Assembly (NCBI GenBank): GCA_024645245.1
Contig: JAHEBN010000003.1
Coordinates: forward strand, 1 to 64,000
Direction: 5' to 3'
DNA: 64,000 bases
Source of the DNA: Jiulongibacter sp.
GTDB taxonomy: Bacteria; Bacteroidota; Bacteroidia; Cytophagales; Spirosomataceae
Shown: one piece after another, positions 1 to 8,717 of the stretch
Layout of the letters: every line of letters starts with the position of its first letter
Numbering within the stretch: position 1 is the first letter of the stretch
Notes under the pieces: model-generated
What the model saw: only the letters and a program-made list of their open reading frames with translations
The model's database searches: none
What the model was told of the DNA's origin: nothing
Position numbers and translations under genes: made by a program

Positions 1-179
1 GTTTAGCTGCAATTGGTGCTGGAATTGGTATTGGTAGAATCGGTGGTAGTGCTATGGAAGGTGTAGCTCGTCAACCAGAAGCTGCCGGTAAAATTCAGTC
101 AATGATGATCATTATTGCTGCACTTATTGAGGCTGTAGCCTTATTTGGTGTGGTAGTTGGTCTTTTGGCGATAATCTAA
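1..179 (+). CDS. atpE: ATP synthase F0 subunit c, 3' part only
   Basis: Only the C-terminal 58 or so residues lie in the window; the 5' end is beyond the left edge. The fragment shows the end of the first glycine-rich helix (GAGIGIGRIGG), the conserved polar loop (ARQPEAAGK) and the second helix with the ion-binding carboxylate in AALIEAVALFG. The c subunit forms the membrane rotor ring that carries ions through F0. The residue after the key Glu is Ala rather than the Ser/Thr typical of sodium-binding rings, so a proton-driven ring is inferred. It is followed by atpF and atpH on the same strand. Confidence 0.96.
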   Translation, partial: LAAIGAGIGIGRIGGSAMEGVARQPEAAGKIQSMMIIIAALIEAVALFGVVVGLLAII

Positions 180-260
180 TTTTTGCCTTTAGTTTTGCTC
201 TGTTCACATTAGGTGTCAGAGCAAAACTATTTTTATGAATTTAATATCTTTTTACATAAT

Positions 261-755
261 ATGGAATTATTAACTCCCGGTATTGGTCTTATTTTTTGGC
301 AAATACTAATATTCTTAACTTTGTTTTTCGTACTTAAAAAATTTGCCTGGGGAGGAATTCTCAAGGCATTGTCTGATAGAGAAAATGAGATTGATTCTGC
401 TTTAAGAATGGCTGAAGAAACTCGTGCCGAAATGGCAAAGCTAAAATCGGATAATGAAAAACTTTTGTCTGAAGCACGTTTGGAACGCGATAAAATAATA
501 AAAGAGGCAAAAGAAAGTGCCGTTACTTTAATTACAAGTGCACAGGAAAAGGCCGTTGCTGAGGGCAATCGAATTATTTCTGATGCTCGTGAAGCGATTC
601 AAAACGAAAAAACAGCCATGGTTGCAATGATGAAAAAAGATGTGGCAACACTATCTATTGAAATTGCTGAAAAATTACTTAGAAAGGAATTGCTTGATAA
701 AAAAGCTCAACAATCTTTAGTTTCTGAGTTAATTTCAGAGGCAAAATTGAATTGA
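261..755 (+). CDS. atpF: ATP synthase F0 subunit b
   Basis: Peripheral stalk subunit that links the membrane sector to F1. The protein opens with MELLTPGIGLIFWQ, the usual start of Bacteroidota b subunits, then one membrane helix (residues about 10-30) and a long charged coiled coil (SDRENEIDSALRMAEETRAE onward). Length 164 aa is normal. An upstream GTG at 213 would add 16 residues before the family's usual N-terminus, so the ATG at 261 is preferred. It lies 81 nt after atpE and 94 nt before atpH. Confidence 0.95.
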   Translation: MELLTPGIGLIFWQILIFLTLFFVLKKFAWGGILKALSDRENEIDSALRMAEETRAEMAKLKSDNEKLLSEARLERDKIIKEAKESAVTLITSAQEKAVAEGNRIISDAREAIQNEKTAMVAMMKKDVATLSIEIAEKLLRKELLDKKAQQSLVSELISEAKLN

Positions 756-805
756 TTTTATTACGTTCAATAAATTATTAAGAAAATAATATTAAATCTA
801 ATTTT

Positions 806-832
806 CGGTAGGTAAATTTGTGTACTCTACCG
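806..832 (+). other. Hairpin in the atpF-atpH gap
   Basis: CGGTAG (806-811) pairs with CTACCG (827-832), and GTA (812-814) with TAC (823-825), leaving one bulged base and an 8-nt loop. No T-run follows, so this is not a standard terminator. It ends 17 nt before the atpH start codon, so an RNA-processing or translational role is possible but is inference only. Confidence 0.45.
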
Positions 833-849
833 TTGATAAATTACCTTAA

Positions 850-1383
850 ATGTCAGATTCAGTAATTGCTTACCGTTACGCCAAGGCCTTAATAGATTTG
901 GCTTTAGAGCATAAAGTAGTAGAGGACGTAAATAAGGACATGACTTTTTTTAAAGTATTGTGCGATGAGAATCGCCAGTTTCTTAAAGTTATGGGTAATC
1001 CTATAATTCGTCACGAAAAAAAGTTAGGAATTTTAAAAAATATTTTCAAAAATCGGGTGTCCGATGTGACCTATACGATTTTTAACGTCTTAACGAAGAA
1101 GAACAGAGAAAATTTGATTTATTCTATAGCAGTTGAATTTCAAAAATTGTATAACACATTAAACAAAATTGAAATTGCTAACGTTAGTACAGTTGAGGAA
1201 CTAACAAATGAGCAAAAAGATCAATTCTTAAAAGTAGTGGCAGATGCTACAGGTCATAAGGTAGAATTGATAGAAAATATAGACCCTGCCTTAATTGGAG
1301 GGTATGTTTTAAAAGTCGGAGATGCACAAATTGATACTTCGATAAAAAAGAGATTAAACGATTTAAAGCTAGAATTAGCGTAA
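850..1383 (+). CDS. atpH: ATP synthase F1 subunit delta (OSCP)
   Basis: The delta subunit caps F1 and joins it to the b-subunit stalk. The 177-aa protein starts SDSVIAYRYAKALIDLA, the hallmark N-terminal helix of the family, and ends with the typical GGYVLKVGDAQIDTSIKKRL segment. Length is normal. It is the last gene of this atp cluster: a terminator follows at 1420 and the next gene is on the other strand. In many bacteria atpA follows directly, so the alpha, gamma, beta and epsilon subunits must be encoded elsewhere. Confidence 0.96.
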   Translation: MSDSVIAYRYAKALIDLALEHKVVEDVNKDMTFFKVLCDENRQFLKVMGNPIIRHEKKLGILKNIFKNRVSDVTYTIFNVLTKKNRENLIYSIAVEFQKLYNTLNKIEIANVSTVEELTNEQKDQFLKVVADATGHKVELIENIDPALIGGYVLKVGDAQIDTSIKKRLNDLKLELA

Positions 1384-1419
1384 AGAATATTAGTTTTCAT
1401 GGCTATAAAGTTGAGAAAG

Positions 1420-1443
1420 ACCCTGGTTTTGCCGGGGTTTTTT
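1420..1443 (+). terminator. Rho-independent terminator after atpH
   Basis: ACCCTGG (1420-1426) pairs with CCGGGGT (1432-1438) with one G-T wobble and a 5-nt loop, followed by a T-run to 1443. It ends the atpEFH transcript. Confidence 0.8.
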
Positions 1444-1599
1444 CTTTTCTGTACATGCAGAAGCCCTTTCCTAATTTGATATTCCGGTATAGGCTTAATG
1501 CTTTGCTATAAAATACATTACGTGATTTAATAATTTGTTTTTATATAAACCTCTGTATTCGGAACTGTAATTCTAGAATAGATTCTTATTTAACGAAAG

Positions 1600-4116
1600 T
1601 TATTTTAGAACAGAAATTTTAAATCGTCTGATTGCCGCAATGCTGATACCTGAAACAAGCAGAGCAATGCCTAGCCAAAGTAGATTGATTAATGGCTTTT
1701 CAATGGCTTTTAAAACTATATAATCCCTTTCACTACGACTTATAGAGAAAGTGAATTGGCCAGTGAGAGGATCAATTTTACTTAATTGAGCACGCAAGCC
1801 AAGTTCATTGCTTGTGACGGGTTTGCTCCAAACCTGGTTGCTTTTAATTACAAATGCCGGTCTGATAATTCTTTCCCCGTCTCGGTCGAGTATTCTTAAG
1901 GTAGATACTGCTGCCGCATCGCCCTCTTCTAATTTCATCCCATCAATTTCCCGAACACCTTGAACATCATCAAGGATTGCAACGTAATCATTGAGAAAGA
2001 AAGTATCTTTCAGAGCTACAGTATAGTCCATTGGGAGACCCCATTCTTTATCTTCATCCAGAACCACATAGGTTACATGCGAGTAAACATCTTTATTCCA
2101 GAATTTTTTAATATCTGGAGATACAACATTTCCCATTTTTTCATTTTTTTGAAAACGTGGAAACAGATTGTAACTTTTACCTTTATCTGTTGTATAATTT
2201 ACCTCGAAATAGGTATTTTCTGCTTCATAAGCCAAAGTATCGCCTCGATGTTTTAAAGTATCGCTGCCATCCACAATATCTGCTTTGGCTACGCCCAAAT
2301 ATCCTGTTCCAACTATAGGTTGTACAAATTTCTTTTCAATGTAACCCGGTACTCCCCGTACATCTAGAAATTGTCCTGCGTAATTCAGACTGAAATCCTT
2401 TAATTTATAAGGCCTGTTGAGCCAAAGAAGTACATTTTCTTTACTTTCTTCATCTGAATCCGAGAAGATTTTCGAACCTGTAGTATTGATGGAAACAGTT
2501 TTTTCATAGGCTGAAGAATACATGATTCCAATTAACATCAGGGCAAGACCAATATGAGCCATTGCTCCACCGGCTACTTTTATTTTTCCTTTAAATAACT
2601 CAAATAGTATATGAGCATTGGCTACAATGGCAAACATGGAAGCTACCAGTAGCAAAATGTATTGAATATCCTTTAGGGGTGTAAGAAGAATAAATAAAGA
2701 AGAAACAAATAATGCTATAATAAGCGGATTAAGTAATTTCTTTAAATTTTTTTCATCCGTTTTACGCCAAAATAAATATTGAGCAATACCTGTAAGAATT
2801 GTAGCTCCCATAAATAGCCACATTTGAAAACCGGTATAATGCTTAATCTGATTAGAAGGTAAAGCCATATTCAATTTGATACCCAATGCTTTAGCCAAGC
2901 TATTATAGACAGGTATGGATGTAGTGATAATTACTTGAAAAGCAGCCAAAGAAAGTACCAAAACACCCATTATGATCCAAAAGTCTGCGTTCCAGGTTTG
3001 CAATTCTTTATTGTCTTTAGGCAAAAGTTTCCACCTGAATATACTTAGCAGTATAGATCCGAAAAGAAATACAAAAAGATAGATCATCAATTGACCAGAA
3101 AGCCCCAGATCTGTGAAAGAGTGTACGGAGGCATTTCCCAATATCCCGCTTCGGGTAAGGAAAGTGGAATATAAAATAAGTATAAACTGTGCTATAATTA
3201 ATATGTAGCTATATTTTAAAGCAGTACTGCTTTTTCTGGCCAATAGTACGGTATGAAATGAAGCAACTAAGACAATCCAGGGAACGTATACCGCATTTTC
3301 TACCGGATCCCAATTCCAGTAACCTCCAAAGTTAAGGGTTTCATAAGCCCAGATACCGCCCATCATGATTCCTGTTCCCAAAATTACAGCAGCAGTTAAT
3401 GACCAGGGCAAAGCTTTATTTAACCAACCATGAAAATCTTTTTTCCAAAGAGATGCCATGGCCATAGCAAAAGGTACCATAGTTAATGAGAATCCTAAAA
3501 ACAAAGTGGGAGGATGTATGACCATCCAATAATTCTGTAATAATGGATTCAAACCATTTCCATCTTTTGGTACAAAGTCGGGCTGCATTTGCCAAACTGG
3601 TAAGTCAGGCATGGATTGCTTTAGAAGAAGAAATGGAGAACTACCTATTTTAAATTGTTCAAAAAATACCACACCTAAAATCATTGAAGAAAGAAATACC
3701 TGCACAGAAGTAATTATGAACATTACAGGTGCTTGTAAATGATCCGTTTTTTTTCGATTTGTTAAAATAAGAATCAATCCAACCCAGGCGTTCCAAAACA
3801 TCCAGAGTAAAAAACTACCTTCCTGATCTTGCCAAAAACAGGAAATAGCATAACCCAAAGGCAAGCTCATGGAGCTGTTATCCCAGGCGTAATGGTATTC
3901 AAAATAATGATTAAATATAATTGCGAAAAGTGAGGCACAAATTATTACTACCGAGATTAGCTGAAACACAAATAAACGATTGGCATTTTTCTGCCAATAA
4001 GCCTGATTTTCATTTTGAGCCGTAGCTTTCCAATAGAAATAGGCTGCAATTAAGGAGCTTATAAATGTTAAGATTACTGAGATATGTCCAATTTCGCCTA
4101 AATATGGTCTGAGCAT
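1600..4116 (-). CDS. ccmF: Cytochrome c haem lyase, CcmF/CcsA family
   Basis: Large polytopic inner-membrane protein of the haem-handling family that attaches haem to apocytochrome c outside the membrane. Numbered from the longer start at 4164, it shows WQDQEGS at 111-117, WMVIHPPTLFLG at 213-224 and the tryptophan-rich haem-binding WWD-type motif GGYWNWDPVEN at 280-290, with a further periplasmic His near SVHSFTDL. The C-terminal third contains a periplasmic domain and a final membrane helix. The ATG at 4116 gives MLRPYLGEIGHISVI, which fits family N-termini (a GxxGH motif near the start); the start at 4164 would add 16 residues. It is divergent from two thioredoxin-like genes that could supply reduced CXXCH cysteines. 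Confidence 0.9.
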   Translation of the reverse strand: MLRPYLGEIGHISVILTFISSLIAAYFYWKATAQNENQAYWQKNANRLFVFQLISVVIICASLFAIIFNHYFEYHYAWDNSSMSLPLGYAISCFWQDQEGSFLLWMFWNAWVGLILILTNRKKTDHLQAPVMFIITSVQVFLSSMILGVVFFEQFKIGSSPFLLLKQSMPDLPVWQMQPDFVPKDGNGLNPLLQNYWMVIHPPTLFLGFSLTMVPFAMAMASLWKKDFHGWLNKALPWSLTAAVILGTGIMMGGIWAYETLNFGGYWNWDPVENAVYVPWIVLVASFHTVLLARKSSTALKYSYILIIAQFILILYSTFLTRSGILGNASVHSFTDLGLSGQLMIYLFVFLFGSILLSIFRWKLLPKDNKELQTWNADFWIIMGVLVLSLAAFQVIITTSIPVYNSLAKALGIKLNMALPSNQIKHYTGFQMWLFMGATILTGIAQYLFWRKTDEKNLKKLLNPLIIALFVSSLFILLTPLKDIQYILLLVASMFAIVANAHILFELFKGKIKVAGGAMAHIGLALMLIGIMYSSAYEKTVSINTTGSKIFSDSDEESKENVLLWLNRPYKLKDFSLNYAGQFLDVRGVPGYIEKKFVQPIVGTGYLGVAKADIVDGSDTLKHRGDTLAYEAENTYFEVNYTTDKGKSYNLFPRFQKNEKMGNVVSPDIKKFWNKDVYSHVTYVVLDEDKEWGLPMDYTVALKDTFFLNDYVAILDDVQGVREIDGMKLEEGDAAAVSTLRILDRDGERIIRPAFVIKSNQVWSKPVTSNELGLRAQLSKIDPLTGQFTFSISRSERDYIVLKAIEKPLINLLWLGIALLVSGISIAAIRRFKISVLK

Positions 4117-4255
4117 TGCTGATTGCTGATGTTTTAAGAAATAAAGTGCAAATTTACTCATCAAAGCAGCACGGCTTTAGTTTTTTAGTAAAAATTAATG
4201 CAATCACGCATAAAAAAGAATAAGCCTTTCGTTTTGATTATCAGAAGATTATTAA

Positions 4256-5617
4256 ATGGGTAAATATTTTTTTTCGAGGATGAACTGGAAAATCAAGTGG
4301 TATATATCAGCAATTTTGGTTTCGTTTTTACTGGAACATCAATCAAAAGCTCAGGGTGTACTTTTCTGTCAAAATAGTTGCGATAGTCTTTTTAAAGTAG
4401 CGGAAACACAAAATCAAATGCTTTTTGTGGATCTTTATGCTGATTGGTGTGCCCCTTGCAAAACCATGGAAAAGATGGTTTTTACAAATGAATCTGTCGG
4501 TGCATATTTTAATAAAGAATTCTTAAATATTCGGGTAAATGTAAATCACGATTTTGGTAAATGGCTGATCGAAAAATACCACATTACTGAGTTTCCCACC
4601 TATTTATTCCTAAATCATGAAAATGGTTTAGTGTATAAAATTATTGGATATCAGTCGATTAATAATCTATCTGATGAAGCAAAAAAAGCATCCCAGATAT
4701 GGCAGAAATTTATTCCATTAAAGCAATTGGATCAGAATTTTGCCGAAGGAAATAGAAATCAAAATTTTTTATACGAATATATTAAAAGGAAAAACACCGA
4801 AACAGGACCTCAACCCGAGCTTTTAGATGCATTTCTTCAATCTGTTCCTAAATCCGAATTGAGAACCGAAAAGGTACTTGAGGTAATTTCCGCCAATTGT
4901 AAGTCTGTAAAGTCTACAGCTTTTCAGGTATTAGTTGAGTCATTGAGTAGGTTCCAGTCCATGACTGAAATGCAGCAAAAGGCTATACTTTCTGGAATTT
5001 CTAATTCTAAAAAAGAAACACTTCGAAAGGCAATTCAGGAAAAAGACGATGAATTATTTAATGTTTTGATTGATGCGGTTTATCAAACAGCCTATAGCCG
5101 TGAGTCGGCTTTCGCTGAAGAAAGACAGCTTCGGTATGATTTTGCAAAACATACTTCTAATTTTAAATTTTTTAAAATAATTGCAGAAGAGGAAGCCATG
5201 AATATTTTACAAAGAAACCCGGAAGATTACCAACAAGAAACGCAACAAACGATTGAGGAATTCAAAGCTGGTGCCGTTTCCAGGGGAATTTCTGCCAATT
5301 CTTCTCAGTATAATATGATATTAGCCGGGTTGGAAAATGGGGCATCAAGATTGGCATCTTATCAATTGAATGACTTTGCAAGGGGTTATTATTTAATGGC
5401 TGATAAGACTGAAGAATTTAAGCTGGCCTTAAAATGGTCGGCCTATTCAATTAAGCTAAATGAGACAGCCGCAAATTGGGAAACATATGGGCTTTTACTT
5501 GGTAAGCTGGGTAGAAAATCAGACGCCAGAAAGGCTTTAAAAAGAGCTTTTAAGCTCGGGAAAACAGAAAAACCGCTGAATGGAAGTCTTAAGGAATATC
5601 TGAAATCTAAATTGTAA
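4256..5617 (+). CDS. Exported thioredoxin-fold protein with helical C-terminal domain
   Basis: Probable periplasmic thiol-disulphide protein. A signal peptide (hydrophobic stretch YISAILVSFLL) is followed by a thioredoxin domain of about 110 residues with the active site WCAPC at 64-68 and the cis-proline region TEFPTYLFL. The remaining 300 or so residues are mostly helical; the last 60 (ALKWSAYSIKLNETAANWE, GRKSDARKALKRAFKLG) look like TPR repeats. The ATG at 4280 gives a more compact signal peptide and is a reasonable alternative start. It is divergent from ccmF and followed by a second thioredoxin-like gene, so a role in cytochrome c maturation or envelope redox folding is inferred. Confidence 0.8.
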   Translation: MGKYFFSRMNWKIKWYISAILVSFLLEHQSKAQGVLFCQNSCDSLFKVAETQNQMLFVDLYADWCAPCKTMEKMVFTNESVGAYFNKEFLNIRVNVNHDFGKWLIEKYHITEFPTYLFLNHENGLVYKIIGYQSINNLSDEAKKASQIWQKFIPLKQLDQNFAEGNRNQNFLYEYIKRKNTETGPQPELLDAFLQSVPKSELRTEKVLEVISANCKSVKSTAFQVLVESLSRFQSMTEMQQKAILSGISNSKKETLRKAIQEKDDELFNVLIDAVYQTAYSRESAFAEERQLRYDFAKHTSNFKFFKIIAEEEAMNILQRNPEDYQQETQQTIEEFKAGAVSRGISANSSQYNMILAGLENGASRLASYQLNDFARGYYLMADKTEEFKLALKWSAYSIKLNETAANWETYGLLLGKLGRKSDARKALKRAFKLGKTEKPLNGSLKEYLKSKL

Positions 5618-5756
5618 ATAGATTAAGAGGTTTCGGTTAAAAAAACCGATAAAAGGGCTTTTATTCAGGTATTAATATATAATTTTTAAAAATATGTTTA
5701 AGAGTTTGAATTCTGGTTTACTTTTTGAATAGATAATCTTAAACAATTATTTACGG

Positions 5757-6200
5757 ATGCAGACCTTTTTACGTGCTTTGGCAGTTTTTGTGTTGTTTAT
5801 AATGGATAGTTGCCAAAAACCTCCAAATTCTTCAGTGGCTTTTCAAAATGTACAAGAAGTGGATTTTGAACAGATCCTTTTTAGTGCAAAGAAAAAACAT
5901 AAATTAGTATTTGTAGATATGTATGCTACCTGGTGCGGCCCATGTAAATACATGGATCTTAATGTTTTTAATAAGCCGGAAATAGCTCAAAAATTAAACA
6001 AAGAATTTGTCAATTACAAGGTAGATGTTGACTCATTTGATGGCTCCAGATTACGAAAGAAGTTTCGTGTGGATTCCTTTCCGACCTATTTAATTATTAA
6101 CGAAAATGGTGTAGTAATCCATAGACTTGAAGGTATATTTACTCCACCCGTCTTAATGGATGAGGCGGATTTCGCAATAGCCGAAAGTAAAAAGAAATAA
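5757..6200 (+). CDS. Thioredoxin-family protein, probably membrane-anchored
   Basis: A 147-aa protein with a hydrophobic N-terminus ending at Cys19 (FIMDSC), a weak lipobox that would make it a lipoprotein. The thioredoxin fold has the active site WCGPC (Cys60, Cys63) and the cis-Pro segment DSFPTYLIIN. It is 139 nt downstream of the larger thioredoxin-like gene on the same strand and shares its VFVDMYATWC style, so the pair is probably related by duplication. Its stop lies 8 nt from the convergent GroES-like gene. The substrate is unknown. Confidence 0.82.
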   Translation: MQTFLRALAVFVLFIMDSCQKPPNSSVAFQNVQEVDFEQILFSAKKKHKLVFVDMYATWCGPCKYMDLNVFNKPEIAQKLNKEFVNYKVDVDSFDGSRLRKKFRVDSFPTYLIINENGVVIHRLEGIFTPPVLMDEADFAIAESKKK

Positions 6201-6208
6201 AAACTTTC

Positions 6209-6589
6209 TCAAAAAAGGTCTTCATACCTCTCCAATAATAAAATAGAAGACTGAGGTACTATAACGTATTTCTCATCTTCGTACTGAATTTCGATCGCGT
6301 ATCTTTGTAAATATATAGCGACATCACCCTCTTCAGCCTGAAGTGGCATATACTTTATTTTTTCTTCCGTTTGCTTCCAGGGCTCCTCATCGTTAGTCAT
6401 TGGTGGCAATGGATAACCGGGACCTACTTTTACTACGGTACCACTTTGTACATCTTCTTTTTCTGTTACAGTGGGAGGCAAATAAAGTCCCGTTTTTGTC
6501 TGATCATTTTTGTTTTTTGGTTTGATAAGTACTTTATCTCCTACCACCAGAAGCTTCGTTAACTTATTATCTTTCGTTACGCCAATCAT
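6209..6589 (-). CDS. GroES-like (Cpn10-fold) protein, not classical GroES
   Basis: A 126-aa protein with the GroES pattern VVGDKVLIKPK, a GLYLPP segment and SGTVVKVGPG, followed by a loop and an EGDVAIYLQRYAIEIQYEDEKYVIV barrel end. It is about 30 residues longer than normal GroES, with an extra charged PPMTNDEEPWKQTEEKIKYM insert, and no groEL is adjacent. It starts 3 nt after the stop of the D-threonine-aldolase-like gene, so the two are almost certainly cotranscribed. Whether it binds GroEL or does something else cannot be told. Confidence 0.82.
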   Translation of the reverse strand: MIGVTKDNKLTKLLVVGDKVLIKPKNKNDQTKTGLYLPPTVTEKEDVQSGTVVKVGPGYPLPPMTNDEEPWKQTEEKIKYMPLQAEEGDVAIYLQRYAIEIQYEDEKYVIVPQSSILLLERYEDLF

Positions 6590-6591
6590 TT

Positions 6592-7698
6592 TTAAAAATT
6601 AATTTTTCTTCTTCTACCTGCTATAGGCCAATTTTCAACAAATTTATTATGTTTTACCAAAAATGCCTCGTCATATAAATTTACAGTGGGGCATACATGA
6701 TATGGTACACCATATAACACATCTCCTACCTTAAAAGTTGAGCTGTCTTTTACATGTACCACGCCGTGCTCTTCACTTTGACCAACGAGTTTAGCTTCGG
6801 GGTGATTCAGGTAGCGTATTCTTTTATCTATTGGATTTTCTGAAGATACGGCTTTATGTCCCATGTCGGTTGTAATGGTGTTGGGTCCGGGAATGGATAT
6901 GATTCGGCTTATTACCAAAGCTGCATAATAAAATTTTTGTTCAAGTAACAAATCTCCATAACCCCAGTCCCACAAAACACAGGTTCCCGGGCTGCAGATT
7001 CTGTTTTTATTTTCAACATGTCCACTGAATGTTGGTGTGCCTCCCGCAACCAAAACAAGCGATTGGTCTTTGGAGAACATGTCGTTAAAGACATCTTCTA
7101 TCTCTTTGATTCCATTTTTAATATTCTCTTTTCTTTCGAATATATCGGATTCCCGTAGATGCCCATCATATACATGAAACCCCACAAGTTTTAAATTAGG
7201 AAGGTTTTGAATTAATACTGTAAGTTGATCAAGTTTTTCACCTGTACTTATCCCGCTTCGTCCCATTCCATTATTAATATCGATAAATATTTTTGCTTTC
7301 AAATCAGCATTTGTCATTTTAGAATTTAAAAGTATTGCTGTATCGGGATCATCAATCAGACTTGCAAATTCCGTGTAAGGATAGCTCCGCTTCAAGTTCA
7401 TCAATCTTTCAATTTTTGGCCCTACCAACTGATGAGCGATTAATACCATCTTCGCACCGGATTGAGCTGCTAATTCGGCTTCGGCTATAGTTGCCGATTT
7501 AAAAGCAAATATCCCTTTTGATACCATTTTTTCTATTACTTTTCCCATTTTGTTAGTCTTCACATGTGGCCATAACCTGTTGGTATTTCCATCAACCATG
7601 GCAATCATTTCGTCTAAATTCTTGTTTAAGAATTCTTCATAAATCACAAGAGAGGGCGAATCTACAGATTCAATATTTTCAATTTCGTACCAATTCAT
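6592..7698 (-). CDS. D-threonine aldolase-type PLP enzyme (DSD1 family)
   Basis: PLP-dependent enzyme of the alanine-racemase-fold group that contains D-threonine aldolase and D-serine dehydratase. The Schiff-base lysine is expected at Lys47 in WPHVKTNK. The barrel end carries AGGTPTFSGH, and the C-terminal domain has EEHG and HVCPTVNLYDEAFLV, whose His and Cys match the divalent-metal site of the family. Length of 368 aa is normal. Its ATG overlaps the nnr stop in an ATGA arrangement and a GroES-like gene follows after 2 nt, so the three form an operon. The exact substrate (D-Thr, D-Ser or another beta-hydroxy-D-amino acid) is not decidable from sequence. Confidence 0.86.
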   Translation of the reverse strand: MNWYEIENIESVDSPSLVIYEEFLNKNLDEMIAMVDGNTNRLWPHVKTNKMGKVIEKMVSKGIFAFKSATIAEAELAAQSGAKMVLIAHQLVGPKIERLMNLKRSYPYTEFASLIDDPDTAILLNSKMTNADLKAKIFIDINNGMGRSGISTGEKLDQLTVLIQNLPNLKLVGFHVYDGHLRESDIFERKENIKNGIKEIEDVFNDMFSKDQSLVLVAGGTPTFSGHVENKNRICSPGTCVLWDWGYGDLLLEQKFYYAALVISRIISIPGPNTITTDMGHKAVSSENPIDKRIRYLNHPEAKLVGQSEEHGVVHVKDSSTFKVGDVLYGVPYHVCPTVNLYDEAFLVKHNKFVENWPIAGRRRKINF

Positions 7699-8717
7699 TG
7701 TATATAATTTATTAATTCTGAGGCTAATAATGATCTCATTGTGTATTTTTCTGTAAATCGTTCGGCTGCTTTCCCATGTTCATAAACAGCGGTAATTGCA
7801 GCTTCCAATTCGCTATAACCCTGGCAGAGCAGACCGAGAATAATCCCGGTAAGCACATCTCCGGTTCCGGCTTTAGCTAAAGCAGAATTTCCAGCATTAT
7901 TAAGATATAGCTCACCATCAGGTAAGGCAATCGCAGTATATGCACCTTTTAATACTATAATGCAATTTGTTTGTTTTGCAAAATTTTTCAAAATTTCAAA
8001 TTTTTCCTCAGAATTCGCCCAATTCTTTTTAACCATATTTTTAAATTCTTTGGGATGTGGCGTTAAAATGCAATTGGCAGGAAGATCAACTATAAGTTCA
8101 GGATTATCGGCAAGAATATTCAAGGCATCGGCATCTAAAACCAAAGGAACTTTAATTTTTAATTTTAGAAATTTTCTTAAATTTTCGATTGTTTTGTTTT
8201 CAGTACCTAAACCCGGACCGATGGCAATTGCTGTAAACAGATCGATTTTTTCCGGAAAATTAATACTAATTACCGCCTCTGGACAAAATACGTTTAGCGG
8301 CACTTTATTTTCAAGAGAGGTGAATACCGTGATTTTTCCTGCACCTGTTTTTAAGGATGCTTTCGAGGCGAGCATTGCCGCACCGGCCATTTGAGTATTA
8401 CCTGCCCAGAGTAAGCCATATCCGAAGGTGCCTTTATGGCTTATTTTAGGGCGAATCTTTTTAAATCTATTTATCAATAAATTTGAAATGTAAAAATTGG
8501 AAACGGGTTGATTGGCAATAAAGAGTTCCGAAAGTTCTATATTCAAAATTTCCCAATCCCCGGTGAAAATATAATTCTCTTCAAAAAAGAAAGTGAGTTT
8601 TGGAGATTGAAACGTAAATGTCTTTTTTGCTTTTATTATAGTATCATCCTTTAAATTTTGTTTGTCAGCGAAAAGTCCGGAGGGTACATCTATGGAGTAA
8701 ATGTCACAGAAACTCAC
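7695..8717 (-). CDS. nnrD: ADP-dependent NAD(P)HX dehydratase part of nnr
   Basis: Downstream portion of the broken nnr gene, readable from a GTG at 8717. It keeps the whole ribokinase-like dehydratase domain: GPGLGTE, LDADALNIL, ILTPHPKEF, VLKGAYTAIA and the catalytic-loop motif GTGDVLTGII. The domain converts NAD(P)HX back to NAD(P)H using ADP or ATP. The piece also carries the last 55 or so residues of the epimerase domain, which should not fold alone. Whether this fragment is translated independently is unknown, but the dehydratase motifs show no decay, so the nonsense mutation is recent or not inactivating. Confidence 0.6.
   Translation of the reverse strand: MSFCDIYSIDVPSGLFADKQNLKDDTIIKAKKTFTFQSPKLTFFFEENYIFTGDWEILNIELSELFIANQPVSNFYISNLLINRFKKIRPKISHKGTFGYGLLWAGNTQMAGAAMLASKASLKTGAGKITVFTSLENKVPLNVFCPEAVISINFPEKIDLFTAIAIGPGLGTENKTIENLRKFLKLKIKVPLVLDADALNILADNPELIVDLPANCILTPHPKEFKNMVKKNWANSEEKFEILKNFAKQTNCIIVLKGAYTAIALPDGELYLNNAGNSALAKAGTGDVLTGIILGLLCQGYSELEAAITAVYEHGKAAERFTEKYTMRSLLASELINYIQ

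Noticed and set aside
213-260. Upstream GTG start for atpF
   Set aside because: The ATG at 261 gives the usual b-subunit N-terminus, and the extra 16 residues match nothing in the family.
1399-1510. Short open frame starting MAIKLRKTL after atpH
   Set aside because: It runs straight through the terminator hairpin, has no resemblance to atpA or any other family, and no promoter.
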